From contig NC_079876.1 in assembly GCF_029227915.1 (NCBI RefSeq), forward strand, positions 17,484,001 through 17,548,000: a DNA stretch of 64,000 bases. Reading direction: 5' to 3'. This stretch comes from Hydractinia symbiolongicarpus. Lineage: Eukaryota; Cnidaria; Hydrozoa; Anthoathecata; Hydractiniidae. Made by a program: the position numbers and the translations under genes. Shown piece after piece: positions 1 through 10,061 of this stretch. Position 1 is the first letter of the stretch. Each line of letters begins with the position of its first letter. A model generated the notes under the pieces. It did no database searches. It saw nothing but the letters and a program-made list of their open reading frames with translations, and was not told the origin of the DNA.

Positions 1-8
1 TTCTGTCA

Positions 9-80
9 GCGTCGGTGGTGTGAAGGTTAGTATTGTTGCCTTCCAAGCAATAGATCCGGGTTCCATTCCCGGCCGACGCA
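9..80 (+). pseudogene. tRNA-Gly-like body, type C
   Basis: First copy in the window. A14G loses the usual T8-A14 contact, C23T leaves a G-T wobble in the D stem, and G57C damages both the T-loop and the B box. The acceptor, anticodon arm (TCC) and T stem are intact, so it may be weakly transcribed or dead. Confidence 0.65.
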
Positions 81-283
81 TTTCGCTACTAGATTACATG
101 TTCTAGTCTATTAAATTCAGTACGTGTCGTTTCTTCTTTGAAGATGATTAGGAGGGCAACTTGTTTTTCCAGGAAATTTTTTCAAGTTGTTAAACACAAG
201 GGAAATGCATATAGTACGAAAGATGTCCTTACTTTAATCGCGAAAGTACCTTACCTGCAATAACTCCAACAATTCTGCTGTCT

Positions 284-355
284 GCGTCGGTGGTGTAAAG
301 GTTAGCATTGTTGCCTTCCAAGCAATAGATCCGGGTTCGATTCCCGGCGGACGCA
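284..355 (+). tRNA. tRNA-Gly(UCC), type B
   Basis: All arms match the consensus except the 3' acceptor strand CGGACGC, which leaves a G6-G67 mismatch. It is preceded by TCT instead of TCA, so T-1 could pair with the discriminator A. Confidence 0.75.
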
Positions 356-535
356 TTTGGGCGCTAGATTACATGTTCTAGTCTATCAAATTCAGTACGT
401 GTCGTTTCTACTTTGAAGGTGATTAGGAGGGCAAATTCTGTTTGGACAGTTAATGTTTTCAAGTTGTGAAAACACAAGGGAAGTGCATATGATACGAAAG
501 ATGCCCTTATTTTGATCGCGAAAGTACCTTACCTG

Positions 536-550
536 TAATAACTCCAACAA
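536..550 (+). promoter_or_regulatory. Representative upstream TAATAA...CAACAA element
   Basis: TAATAA lies at -26 to -21 and CAACAA at -17 to -12 relative to the body at 562. The arrangement is kept before most bodies; some monomers read GCAATAA or GTAAAA instead. A/T-rich boxes near -25 and CAA start motifs are known aids to Pol III initiation at tRNA genes in some eukaryotes; the role here is inferred from position only. Confidence 0.45.
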
Positions 551-561
551 TTAACCTGTCA

Positions 562-633
562 GCGTCGGTGGTGTAAAGGTTAGCATTGTTGCCTTCCAAG
601 CAATAGATCCGGGTTCGATTCCCGGCCGACGCA
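562..633 (+). tRNA. tRNA-Gly(UCC), type A reference copy
   Basis: Exact consensus, used as the reference. The 72-nt cloverleaf has a 7-bp Watson-Crick acceptor, GG in the D-loop, T33, anticodon TCC at 34-36, AA at 37-38, and TTCGATT in the T-loop. Both internal Pol III boxes are intact. CCA is not encoded. It would read GGA codons, and by wobble possibly GGG. Closely resembles eukaryotic cytosolic tRNA-Gly(UCC). Confidence 0.92.
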
Positions 634-733
634 TTTGGCTGCTAGATTACATGTTCTAGTCTATTAAATTCAGTACGTGTCGTTTCTACTTTGAAGGTGA
701 TTAGGAGGGCAAATTCTGTTTGGACAGTTAATG

Positions 734-737
734 TTTT
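734..737 (+). terminator. First T4 run downstream of the consensus copy at 562
   Basis: This TTTT in AATGTTTTCAAG is the first run of four T after the body ending at 633, 101 nt downstream. Only TTT follows the body directly. It is a weak candidate terminator. Confidence 0.3.
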
Positions 738-839
738 CAAGTAGTGAAAACACAAGGGAAGTGCATATAATACGAAAGATGCCCTTATTTTGATCGCGAA
801 AGTACCTTACCTGTAATAACTCCAACAATTCTTCTGTCA

Positions 840-911
840 GCGTCGGTGGTGTGAAGGTTAGTATTGTTGCCTTCCAAGCAATAGATCCGGGTTCCATTCC
901 CGGCCGACGCA
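840..911 (+). pseudogene. tRNA-Gly-like body, type C
   Basis: Type C, no private change. Confidence 0.65.
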
Positions 912-1116
912 TTTCGCTACTAGATTACATGTTCTAGTCTATTAAATTCAGTACGTGTCGTTTCTTCTTTGAAGATGATTAGGAGGGCAACTTGTTTTTG
1001 CCAGGAAATTTTTTCAAGTTGTGAAGACACAAGGGAAATGCATATAATACGAAAGATGTCCTTACTTTGATCGCGAAAGTACCTTACCTGCAATAACTCC
1101 AACAATTCTGCTGTCT

Positions 1117-1188
1117 GCGTCGGTGGTGTAAGGGTTAGCATTGTTGCCTTCCAAGCAATAGATCCGGGTTCGATTCCCGGCGGACGCA
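1117..1188 (+). tRNA. tRNA-Gly(UCC), type B
   Basis: Type B with D-loop AAGGG instead of AAAGG. Confidence 0.7.
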
Positions 1189-1393
1189 TTTGGGCGCTAG
1201 ATTTCATGTTCTAGTCTATTAAATTCCGTACGTGTGGTTTCTGCTTTGAAGGTGATTAAGAGGGCAAATTTTTTTGGACAGTTAATGTTTTCATGTTGTG
1301 AAGACACAAGGGAAGTGCATATGATACGAAAGATGCCCTTATTTTGATCGCGAAAGTACCTTACCTGTAATAACTCCAACAATTAACCTGTCA

Positions 1394-1465
1394 GCGTCGG
1401 TGGTGTAAAGGTTAGCATTGTTGCCTTCCAAGCAATAGATCCGGGTTCGATTCCCGGCCGACGCA
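1394..1465 (+). tRNA. tRNA-Gly(UCC), type A
   Basis: Exact consensus. Confidence 0.9.
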
Positions 1466-1671
1466 TTTGGCTGCTAGATTACATGTTCTAGTCTAGTAAA
1501 TTCAGTACGTGTCGTTTCTACTTTGAAGGTGATTAGGAGGGCAAATTCTGTTTGGACAGTTAATGTTTTCAAGTTGTGAAAACACAAGGGAAGTGCATAT
1601 AATACGAAAGATGCCCTTATTTTGATCGCGAAAGTACCTTACCTGTAATAACTCCAACAATTCTTCTGTCA

Positions 1672-1743
1672 GCGTCGGTGGTGTGAAGGTTAGTATTGTT
1701 GCCTTCCAAGCAATAGATCCGGGTTCCATTCCCGGCCGACGCA
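1672..1743 (+). pseudogene. tRNA-Gly-like body, type C
   Basis: Type C, no private change. Confidence 0.65.
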
Positions 1744-1948
1744 TTTCGCTACCAGATTACATGTTCTAGTCTATTAAATTCAGTACGTGTCGTTTCTTCT
1801 TTGAAGATGATTAGGAGGGCAACTTGTTTTTGCCAGGAAATTTTTTCAAGTTGTGAAGACACAAGGGAAATGCATATAATACGAAAGATGTCCTTACTTT
1901 GATCGCGAAAGTACCTTACCTGCAATAACTCCAACAATTCTGCTGTCT

Positions 1949-2020
1949 GCGTCGGTGGTGTAAAGGTTAGCATTGTTGCCTTCCAAGCAATAGATCCGGG
2001 TTCGATTCCCGGCGGACGCA
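1949..2020 (+). tRNA. tRNA-Gly(UCC), type B
   Basis: Type B, T at -1. Confidence 0.75.
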
Positions 2021-2225
2021 TTTGGGCGCTAGATTACATGTTCTAGTCTATTAAATTCCGTACGTGTGGTTTCTGCTTTGAAGGTGATTAGGAGGGCAAA
2101 TTTTTTTGGACAGTTAATGTTTTCATGTTGTGAAGACACAAGGGAAGTGCATATGATACGAAAGATGCCCTTATTTTGATCGCGAAAGTACCTTACCTGT
2201 AATAACTCCAACAATTATCCTGTCA

Positions 2226-2297
2226 GCGTCGGTGGTGTAAAGGTTAGCATTGTTGCCTTCCAAGCAATAGATCCGGGTTCGATTCCCGGCCGACGCA
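2226..2297 (+). tRNA. tRNA-Gly(UCC), type A
   Basis: Exact consensus. Confidence 0.9.
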
Positions 2298-2503
2298 TTT
2301 GGCTGCTAGATTACATGTTCTAGTCTATTAAATTCAGTACGTGTGGTTTGTACTTTGAAGGTGATTAAGAGGGCAAATTCTGTTTGGACAGTTAATGTTT
2401 TCAAGTTGTGAAAACACAAGGGAAGTGCATATAATACGAAAGATGCCCTTATTTTGATCGCGAAAGTACCTTACCTGTAATAACTCCAACAATTCTTCTG
2501 TCA

Positions 2504-2575
2504 GCGTCGGTGGTGTGAAGGTTAGTATTGTTGCCTTCCAAGCAATAGATCCGGGTTCCATTCCCGGCCGACGCA
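2504..2575 (+). pseudogene. tRNA-Gly-like body, type C
   Basis: Type C, no private change. Confidence 0.65.
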
Positions 2576-2780
2576 TTTCGCTACTAGATTACATGTTCTA
2601 GTCTATTAAATTCAGTACGTGTCGTTTCTTCTTTGAAGATGATTAGGAGGGCAACTTGTTTTTGCCAGGAAATTTTTTCAAGTTGTGAAGACACAAGGGA
2701 AATGCATATAATACGAAAGATGTCCTTACTTTGATCGCGAAAGTACCTTACCTGCAATAACTCCAACAATTCTGCTGTCT

Positions 2781-2852
2781 GCGTCGGTGGTGTAAAGGTT
2801 AGCATTGTTGCCTTCCAAGCAATAGATCCGGGTTCGATTCCCGGCGGACGCA
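2781..2852 (+). tRNA. tRNA-Gly(UCC), type B
   Basis: Type B, T at -1. Confidence 0.75.
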
Positions 2853-3057
2853 TTTGGGCGCTAGATTACATGTTCTAGTCTATTAAATTCCGTACGTGTG
2901 GTTTCTGCTTTGAAGGTGATTAGGAGGGCAAATTTTTTTGGACAGTTAATGTTTTCATGTTGTGAAGACACAAGGGAAGTGCATATGATACGAAAGATGC
3001 CCTTATTTTGATCGCGAAAGTACCTTACCTGTAATAACTCCAACAATTATCCTGTCA

Positions 3058-3129
3058 GCGTCGGTGGTGTAAAGGTTAGCATTGTTGCCTTCCAAGCAAT
3101 AGATCCGGGTTCGATTCCCGGCCGACGCA
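3058..3129 (+). tRNA. tRNA-Gly(UCC), type A
   Basis: Exact consensus. Confidence 0.9.
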
Positions 3130-3335
3130 TTTGGCTGCTAGATTACATGTTCTAGTCTATTAAATTCAGTACGTGTGGTTTGTACTTTGAAGGTGATTAA
3201 GAGGGCAAATTCTGTTTGGACAGTTAATGTTTTCAAGTTGTGAAAACACAAGGGAAGTGCATATAATACGAAAGATGCCCTTATTTTGATCGCGAAAGTA
3301 CCTTACCTGTAATAACTCCAACAATTCTTCTGTCA

Positions 3336-3407
3336 GCGTCGGTGGTGTGAAGGTTAGTATTGTTGCCTTCCAAGCAATAGATCCGGGTTCCATTCCCGGC
3401 CGACGCA
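3336..3407 (+). pseudogene. tRNA-Gly-like body, type C
   Basis: Type C; opens the 3050-bp 11-mer repeated at 6386. Confidence 0.65.
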
Positions 3408-3612
3408 TTTCGCTACTAGATTACATGTTCTAGTCTATTAAATTCAGTACGTGTCGTTTCTTCTTTGAAGATGATTAGGAGGGCAACTTGTTTTTGCCAG
3501 GAAATTTTTTCAAGTTGTGAAGACACAAGGGAAATGCATATAATACAAAAGATACCCTTATTTTGATCGCGAAAGTACCTTACCTGTAATAACTCCAACA
3601 ATTCTGCTGTCT

Positions 3613-3684
3613 GCGTCGGTGGTGTAAAGGTTAGCATTGTTGCCTTCTAAGCAATAGATCCGGGTTCGATTCCCGGCGGACGCA
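3613..3684 (+). tRNA. tRNA-Gly body with anticodon TCT, type B
   Basis: Anticodon loop CTTCTAA: C36T turns the anticodon into TCT (Arg). The rest is type B. Its 3050-bp partner at 6663 keeps TCC, so the change arose after that duplication. Confidence 0.65.
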
Positions 3685-3889
3685 TTTGGGCGCTAGATTA
3701 CATGTTCTAGTCTATTAAATTCCGTACGTGTGGTTTCTGCTTTGAAGGTGATTAGGAGGGCAAATTTTGTTTGGACAGTTAATGTTTTCAAGTTGTGAAG
3801 ACACAAGGGAAATTCATATAATTCTAAAGATGCCCTTATTTTGATCGCGAAAGTACCTTACCTGTAAAACTCCAACAACTCTTCTGTCA

Positions 3890-3961
3890 GCGTCGGTGGT
3901 GTAAAGGTTAGCATTGTTGCCTTCCAAGCAATAGATCCGGGTTCGATTCCCGGCCGACGCA
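3890..3961 (+). tRNA. tRNA-Gly(UCC), type A
   Basis: Exact consensus; upstream spacer has GTAAAACTCC in place of GTAATAACTCC. Confidence 0.9.
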
Positions 3962-4167
3962 TTTGGCTGCTAGATTACATGTTCTAGTCTATTAAATTCA
4001 GTACGTGTCGTTTCTACTTTGAAGGTGATTAGGAGGGCAAATTCTGTTTGGACAGTTAATATTTTTAAGTTGTGAAAACACAAGGGAAGTGCATATAATA
4101 CGAAAGATGTCCTTACTTTGATCGCGAAAGTACCTTACCTGCAATAACTCCAACAATTCTGCTGTCT

Positions 4168-4239
4168 GCGTCGGTGGTGTAAAGTTTAGCATTGTTGCCT
4201 TCCAAGCAATAGATCCGGGTTCGATTCCCGGCGGACGCA
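4168..4239 (+). tRNA. tRNA-Gly(UCC), type B
   Basis: Type B with D-loop G19T. Confidence 0.55.
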
Positions 4240-4444
4240 TTTGGGCGCTAGATTACATGTTCTAGTCTATTAAATTCCGTACGTGTGGTTTCTGCTTTGA
4301 AGGTGATTAGGAGGGCAAATTTTTTTGGACAGTTAATGCTTTCATGTTGTGAAGACACAAGGGAAGTGCATATGATACGAAAGATGCCCTTATTTTGATC
4401 GCGAAAGTACCTTACCTGTAATAACTCCAACAATTATCCTGTCT

Positions 4445-4516
4445 GCGTCGGTGGTGTAAAGGTTAGCATTGTTGCCTTCCATGCAATAGATCCGGGTTCG
4501 ATTCCCGGCGGACACA
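4445..4516 (+). tRNA. tRNA-Gly(UCC)-like, type B variant
   Basis: Anticodon loop CTTCCAT (A38T) and 3' acceptor CGGACAC, a second acceptor mismatch. Confidence 0.5.
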
Positions 4517-4721
4517 TTTGGGCGCTAGATTACATGTTCTAGTCTATTAAATTCCGTACGTGTGGTTTCTGCTTTGAAGGTGATTAGGAGGGCAAATTTT
4601 GTTTGGACAGTTAATGTTTTCAATTTGTGAAGACACAAGGGAAATTCATATAATTCTAAAGATGCCCTTATTTTGATCGCGAAAGTACCTTATCTGTAAA
4701 ACTCCAACAATTCTTCTGTCA

Positions 4722-4793
4722 GCGTCGGTGGTGTAAAGGTTAGCATTGTTGCCTTCCAAGCAATAGATCCGGGTGCGATTCCCGGCCGACGCA
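4722..4793 (+). tRNA. tRNA-Gly(UCC), A-like
   Basis: T55G in the T-loop hits the B box. Confidence 0.55.
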
Positions 4794-4998
4794 TTTGGCT
4801 GCTAGATTACATGTTCTAGTCTATTAAATTCAGTACGTGTCGTTTCTTCTTTGAAGATGATTAGGAGGGCAACTTGTTTTTGCCAGGAAATTTTTTCAAG
4901 TTGTGAAGACACAAGGGAAATGCATATAATACGAAAGATGTCCTTACTTTGATCGCGAAAGTACCTTACCTGCAATAACTCCAACAATTCTGCTGTCT

Positions 4999-5070
4999 GC
5001 GTCGGTGGTGTAAAGGTTAGCATTGTTGCCTTCCAAGCAATAGATCCGGGTTCGATTCCCGGCGGACGCA
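4999..5070 (+). tRNA. tRNA-Gly(UCC), type B
   Basis: Type B, T at -1. Confidence 0.75.
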
Positions 5071-5275
5071 TTTGGCCGCTAGATTACATGTTCTAGTCTA
5101 TTAAATTCCATACGTGTGGTTTCTGCTTTGAAGGTGATTAGGAGGGCAAATTTTTTTGGACAGTTAATGTTTTCATGTTGTGAAGACACAAGGGAAGTGC
5201 ATATGATACGAAAGATGCCCTTATTTTGATCGCGAAAGTACCTTACTTGTAATAACTCCAACAACTATCCTGTCA

Positions 5276-5347
5276 GCGTCGGTGGTGTAAAGGTTAGCAT
5301 TGTTGCCTTCCAAGCAATAGATCCGGGTTCGATTCCCGGCCGACGCA
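5276..5347 (+). tRNA. tRNA-Gly(UCC), type A
   Basis: Exact consensus. Confidence 0.9.
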
Positions 5348-5553
5348 TTTGGCTGCTAGATTACATGTTCTAGTCTATTAAATTCAGTACGTGTGGTTTC
5401 TACTTTGAAGGTGATTAGGAGGGCAAATTCTGTTTGGACAGTTAATGTTTTCAAGATGTGAAAACACAAGGGAAGTGCATATAATACGAAAGATGCCCTT
5501 ATTTTGATCGCGAAAGTACCTTACCTGTAATAACTCCAACAATTCTTCTGTCA

Positions 5554-5625
5554 GCGTCGGTGGTGTGAAGGTTAGTATTGTTGCCTTCCAAGCAATAGAT
5601 CCGGGTTCCATTCCCGGCCGACGCA
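5554..5625 (+). pseudogene. tRNA-Gly-like body, type C
   Basis: Type C, no private change. Confidence 0.65.
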
Positions 5626-5830
5626 TTTCGCTACTAGATTACATGTTCTAGTCTACTAAATTCAGTACGTGTCGTTTCTTCTTTGAAGATGATTAGGAGG
5701 GCAACTTGTTTTTGCCAGGAAATTTTTTCAAGTTGTGAAGACACAAGGGAAATGCATATAATACGAAAGATGTCCTTACTTTGATCGCGAAAGTACCTTA
5801 CCTGCAATAACTCCAACAATTCTGCTGTCT

Positions 5831-5902
5831 GCGTCGGTGGTGTAAAGGTTAGCATTGTTGCCTTCCAAGCAATAGATCCGGGTTCGATTCCCGGCGGACG
5901 CA
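5831..5902 (+). tRNA. tRNA-Gly(UCC), type B
   Basis: Type B, T at -1. Confidence 0.75.
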
Positions 5903-6107
5903 TTTGGGCGCTAGATTACATGTTCTAGTCTTTTAAATTCCGTACGTGTGGTTTCTGCTTTGAAGGTGATTAGGAGGGCAAATTTTTTTGGACAGTTAAT
6001 GTTTTCATGTTGTGAAGACACAAGGGAAGTGCATATGATACGAAAGATGCCCTTATTTTGATCGCGAAAGTACCTTACCTGTAATAACTCCAACAATTAT
6101 CCTGTCA

Positions 6108-6179
6108 GCGTCGGTGGTGTAAAGGTTAGCATTGTTGCCTTCCAAGCAATAGATCCGGGTTCGATTCCCGGCCGACGCG
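6108..6179 (+). tRNA. tRNA-Gly(UCC), A-like
   Basis: Consensus except discriminator A73G, which may weaken glycine charging. Confidence 0.75.
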
Positions 6180-6385
6180 TTTGGCTGCTAGATTACATGT
6201 TCTAGTCTATTAAATTCAGTACGTGTGGTTTCTACTTTGAAGGTGATTAAGAGGGCAAATTCTGTTTGGACAGTTAATGTTTTCAAGTTGTGAAAACACA
6301 AGGGAAGTGCATATAATACGAAAGATGCCCTTATTTTGATCGCGAAAGTACCTTACCTGTAATAACTCCAACAATTCTTCTGTCA

Positions 6386-6457
6386 GCGTCGGTGGTGTGA
6401 AGGTTAGTATTGTTGCCTTCCAAGCAATAGATCCGGGTTCCATTCCCGGCCGACGCA
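6386..6457 (+). pseudogene. tRNA-Gly-like body, type C
   Basis: Type C; second copy of the 11-mer. Confidence 0.65.
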
Positions 6458-6662
6458 TTTCGCTACTAGATTACATGTTCTAGTCTATTAAATTCAGTAC
6501 GTGTCGTTTCTTCTTTGAAGATGATTAGGAGGGCAACTTGTTTTTGCCAGGAAATTTTTTCAAGTTGTGAAGACACAAGGGAAATGCATATAATACAAAA
6601 GATACCCTTATTTTGATCGCGAAAGTACCTTACCTGTAATAACTCCAACAATTCTGCTGTCT

Positions 6663-6734
6663 GCGTCGGTGGTGTAAAGGTTAGCATTGTTGCCTTCCAA
6701 GCAATAGATCCGGGTTCGATTCCCGGCGGACGCA
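6663..6734 (+). tRNA. tRNA-Gly(UCC), type B
   Basis: Type B, T at -1; TCC-bearing partner of the TCT copy at 3613. Confidence 0.75.
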
Positions 6735-6939
6735 TTTGGGCGCTAGATTACATGTTCTAGTCTATTAAATTCCGTACGTGTGGTTTCTGCTTTGAAGGTG
6801 ATTAGGAGGGCAAATTTTGTTTGGACAGTTAATGTTTTCAAGTTGTGAAGACACAAGGGAAATTCATATAATTCTAAAGATGCCCTTATTTTGATCGCGA
6901 AAGTACCTTACCTGTAAAACTCCAACAATTCTTCTGTCA

Positions 6940-7011
6940 GCGTCGGTGGTGTAAAGGTTAGCATTGTTGCCTTCCAAGCAATAGATCCGGGTTCGATTCC
7001 CGGCCGACGCA
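6940..7011 (+). tRNA. tRNA-Gly(UCC), type A
   Basis: Exact consensus; upstream spacer has the GTAAAACTCC form. Confidence 0.9.
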
Positions 7012-7217
7012 TTTGGCTGCTAGATTACATGTTCTAGTCTATTAAATTCAGTACGTGTCGTTTCTACTTTGAAGGTGATTAGGAGGGCAAATTCTGTTTG
7101 GACAGTTAATGTTTTCAAGTTGTGAAAACACAAGGGAAGTGCATATAATACGAAAGATGTCCTTACTTTGATAGCGAAAGTACCTTACCTGCAATAACTC
7201 CAACAATTCTGCTGTCT

Positions 7218-7289
7218 GCGTCGGTGGTGTAAAGGTTAGCATTGTTGCCTTCCAAGCAATAGATCCGGGTTCGGATTCCGGCGGACGCA
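7218..7289 (+). pseudogene. tRNA-Gly(UCC)-like, type B variant
   Basis: A G gained and a C lost shift the T-loop to TTCGGATTCCGG, breaking the T-arm and B box. Confidence 0.55.
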
Positions 7290-7494
7290 TTTGGTCGCTA
7301 GATTACATGTTCTAGTCTATTAAATTCCGTACGTGTGGTTTCTGCTTTGAAGGTGATTAGGAGGGCAAATTTTTTTGGACAGTTAATGTTTTCATGTTGT
7401 GAAGACACAAGGGAAGTGCATATGATACGAAAGATGCCCTTATTTTGATCGCGAAAGTACCTTACCTGTAATAACTCCAACAATTATCCTGTCT

Positions 7495-7566
7495 GCGTCG
7501 GTGGTGTAAAGGTTAGCATTGTTGCCTTCCAAGCAATAGATCCGGGTTCGATTCCCGGCGGACGCA
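7495..7566 (+). tRNA. tRNA-Gly(UCC), type B
   Basis: Type B; 3' flank CTT instead of TTT. Confidence 0.7.
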
Positions 7567-7771
7567 CTTGGGCGCTAGATTACATGTTCTAGTCTATTAA
7601 ATTCCGTACGTGTGGTTTCTGCTTTGAAGGTGATTAGGAGGGCAAATTTTGTTTAGACAGTTAATGTTTTCAAGTTGTGAAGACACAAGGGAAATTCATT
7701 AAATTCTAAAGATGCCCTTATTTTGATCGCGAAAGTACCTTATCTGTAAAACTCCAACAATTCTTCTGTCA

Positions 7772-7843
7772 GCGTCGGTGGTGTAAAGGTTAGCATTGTT
7801 GCCTTCCAAGCAATAGATCCGGGTTCGATTCCCGGCCGACGCA
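7772..7843 (+). tRNA. tRNA-Gly(UCC), type A
   Basis: Exact consensus. Confidence 0.9.
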
Positions 7844-8049
7844 TTTGGCTGCTAGATTACATGTTCTAGTCTATTAAATTCAGTACGTGTCGTTTCTACT
7901 TTGAAGGTGATTAGGAGGGCAAATTCTGTTTGGACAGTTAATGTTTTCAAGTTGTGAAAACACAAGGGAAGTGCATATAATACGAAAGATGCCCTTATTT
8001 TGATCGCGAAAGTACCTTACCTGTAATAACTCCAACAATTCTTCTGTCA

Positions 8050-8121
8050 GCGTCGGTGGTGTGAAGGTTAGTATTGTTGCCTTCCAAGCAATAGATCCGG
8101 GTTCCATTCCCGGCCGACGCA
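8050..8121 (+). pseudogene. tRNA-Gly-like body, type C
   Basis: Type C, no private change. Confidence 0.65.
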
Positions 8122-8326
8122 TTTCGCTACTAGATTACATGTTCTAGTCTATTAAATTCAGTACGTGTCGTTTCTTCTTTGAAGATGATTAGGAGGGCAA
8201 ATTGTTTTTGCCAGGAAATTTTTTCAAGTTGTGAAGACACAAGGGAAATGCATATAATACGAAAGATGTCCTTACTTTGATCGCGAAAGTACCTTACCTG
8301 CAATAACTCCAACAATTCTGCTGTCT

Positions 8327-8398
8327 GCGTTGGTGGTGTAAAGGTTAGCATTGTTGCCTTCCAAGCAATAGATCCGGGTTCGATTCCCGGCGGACGCA
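8327..8398 (+). tRNA. tRNA-Gly(UCC), type B
   Basis: Type B with acceptor GCGTTGG, a T5-G68 wobble. Confidence 0.65.
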
Positions 8399-8603
8399 TT
8401 TGGGCGCTAGATTACATGTTCTAGTCTATTAAATTCCGTACGTGTGGTTTCTGCTTTGAAGGTGATTAGGAGGGCAAGTTTTTTTGGACAGTTAATGTTT
8501 TCATGTTGTGAAGACACAAAATAAATGCATGTAATACGAAAGATGCCCTTATTTTGATCGCGAAAGTACCTTACCTGTAATAACTCCAACAATTATCCTG
8601 TCA

Positions 8604-8675
8604 GCATCTGTGGTGTAAAGGTTAGCATTGTTGCCTTCCAAGCAATAGATCCGGGTTCGATTCCCGGCCGACGCA
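8604..8675 (+). tRNA. tRNA-Gly(UCC), A-like
   Basis: 5' acceptor GCATCTG gives two mismatches; other arms consensus. Confidence 0.5.
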
Positions 8676-8880
8676 TTTGGCTGCTAGATTACATGTTCTA
8701 GTCTAATAAATTCAGTACATGTCGTTTCTACTTTGAAGGTGATTAGGAGGGCAAATTGTGTTTGGACAGTTAATGTTTTCAAGTTGTGAAGACACAAGAG
8801 AAATTCATATAATTCTAAAGATGCCCTTATTTTGATGGCGAAAGTACCTTACCTGTAAAACTCCTACAATTCTTCTGTCA

Positions 8881-8952
8881 GCGTCGGTGGTGTAAAGGTT
8901 AGCATTGTTGCCTTCCAGGCAATAGATCCGGGTTCGATTCCCGGCCGACACA
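8881..8952 (+). tRNA. tRNA-Gly(UCC)-like, type J
   Basis: Loop CTTCCAG: A38G could pair with C32 and shrink the loop to five. 3' acceptor CCGACAC. Confidence 0.5.
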
Positions 8953-9157
8953 TTTCGCTACTAGATTACATGTTCTAGTCTATTAAATTCAGTACGTGTC
9001 GTTTCTTTTTTGAAGATGATTAGGAGGGCAACTTGTTTTGGCCAGGAAATGCTTTCAAGTTGTGATGACACAAGGGAAATGCATATAATACGAAAGATGT
9101 CCTTACTTTGATCGGGAAAGTACCTTACCTGCAATAACTCCAACAATTATCCTGTCA

Positions 9158-9229
9158 GCGTCGGTGGTGTAAAGGTTAGCATTGTTGCCTTCCAAGCAAT
9201 AGATCCGGGTTCGATTCCCGGCCGACGCA
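9158..9229 (+). tRNA. tRNA-Gly(UCC), type A
   Basis: Exact consensus. Confidence 0.9.
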
Positions 9230-9435
9230 TTTGGCTGCTAGATTACATGTTCTAGTCTATCAAATTCAGTACGTGTCGTTTCTACTTTGAAGGTGATTAG
9301 GAGGGCAAATTCTGTTTGGACAGTTAATGTTTTCAAGTTGTGAAAACACAAGGGAAGTGCATATGATACGAAAGATGCCCTTATTTTGATCGCGAAAGTA
9401 CCTTACCTGTAATAACTCCAACAATTCTTCTGTCA

Positions 9436-9507
9436 GCGTCGGTGGTGTGAAGGTTAGTATTGTTGCCTTCCAAGCAATAGATCCGGGTTCCAATCCCCGC
9501 CGACGCA
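9436..9507 (+). pseudogene. tRNA-Gly-like body, type C
   Basis: Type C with T-arm 3' side further changed to CAATCCCCG. Confidence 0.65.
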
Positions 9508-9712
9508 TTTCGCTACTAGATTACATGTTCTAGCCTATTAAATTCAGTACGTGTCGTTTCTTCTTTGAAGATGATTAGGAAGGCAACTTGTTTTTGCCAG
9601 GAAATTTTTTCAAGTTGTGAAGACACAAGGGAAATGCATATAATACGAAAGATGTCCTTACTTTGGTCGCGAAAGTACCTTACCTGCAATAACTCCACCA
9701 ATTCTGCTGTCT

Positions 9713-9784
9713 GCGTCGGTGGTGTAAAGGTTAGCATTGTTGCCTTCCAAGCAATAGATCCGGGTTCGATTCCCGGCGGACGCA
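9713..9784 (+). tRNA. tRNA-Gly(UCC), type B
   Basis: Type B; 3' flank CTT. Confidence 0.72.
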
Positions 9785-9989
9785 CTTGGGCGCTAGATTA
9801 CATGTTCTAGTCTATTAAATTCCGTACGTGTGGTTTCTGCTTTGAAGGTGATTAGGAGGGCAAATTTTTTTGGACAGTTAATGTTTTCATGTTGTGAAGA
9901 CACAAAATAAATGCATGTAATACGAAAGATGCCCTTATTTTGATCGCGAAAGTACCTTAACTGTAATAACTCCAACAATTATCCTGTCA

Positions 9990-10061
9990 GCGTCGGTGGT
10001 GTAAAGGTTAGCATTGTTGCCTTCCAAGCAATAGATCCGGGTTCGATTCCCGGCCGACGCA
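9990..10061 (+). tRNA. tRNA-Gly(UCC), type A
   Basis: Exact consensus. Confidence 0.9.

Larger units (their letters stand above)
1..8603 (+). repeat. HOR block 1: 832-bp C-B-A trimer nested in a 3050-bp 11-mer
   Basis: Types C, B and A alternate with an 832-bp period (C bodies at 840, 1672, 2504 and 3336). A longer unit is superimposed: bodies at 3336, 3613, 3890, 4168, 4445 and 4722 recur in the same type order at 6386, 6663, 6940, 7218, 7495 and 7772, exactly 3050 bp later. The spacer variant reading ATACAAAAGATACCC is shared at about 3544 and 6594. Confidence 0.85.

Noticed and set aside
80-100. CTAGA/TCTAG inverted repeat after each body as a rho-independent-style terminator or attachment site
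   Set aside because: Only a 5-bp stem with an 8-nt loop, not followed by a T run, and weakened in type D and second-family spacers. It may only be part of the conserved flank.
3541-3560. TATA-like CATATAATAC as a Pol II promoter
   Set aside because: It recurs in most of the monomers at about -76 from the tRNA body and no open reading frame of substance follows. It is better seen as part of the Pol III upstream flank or as plain repeat sequence.
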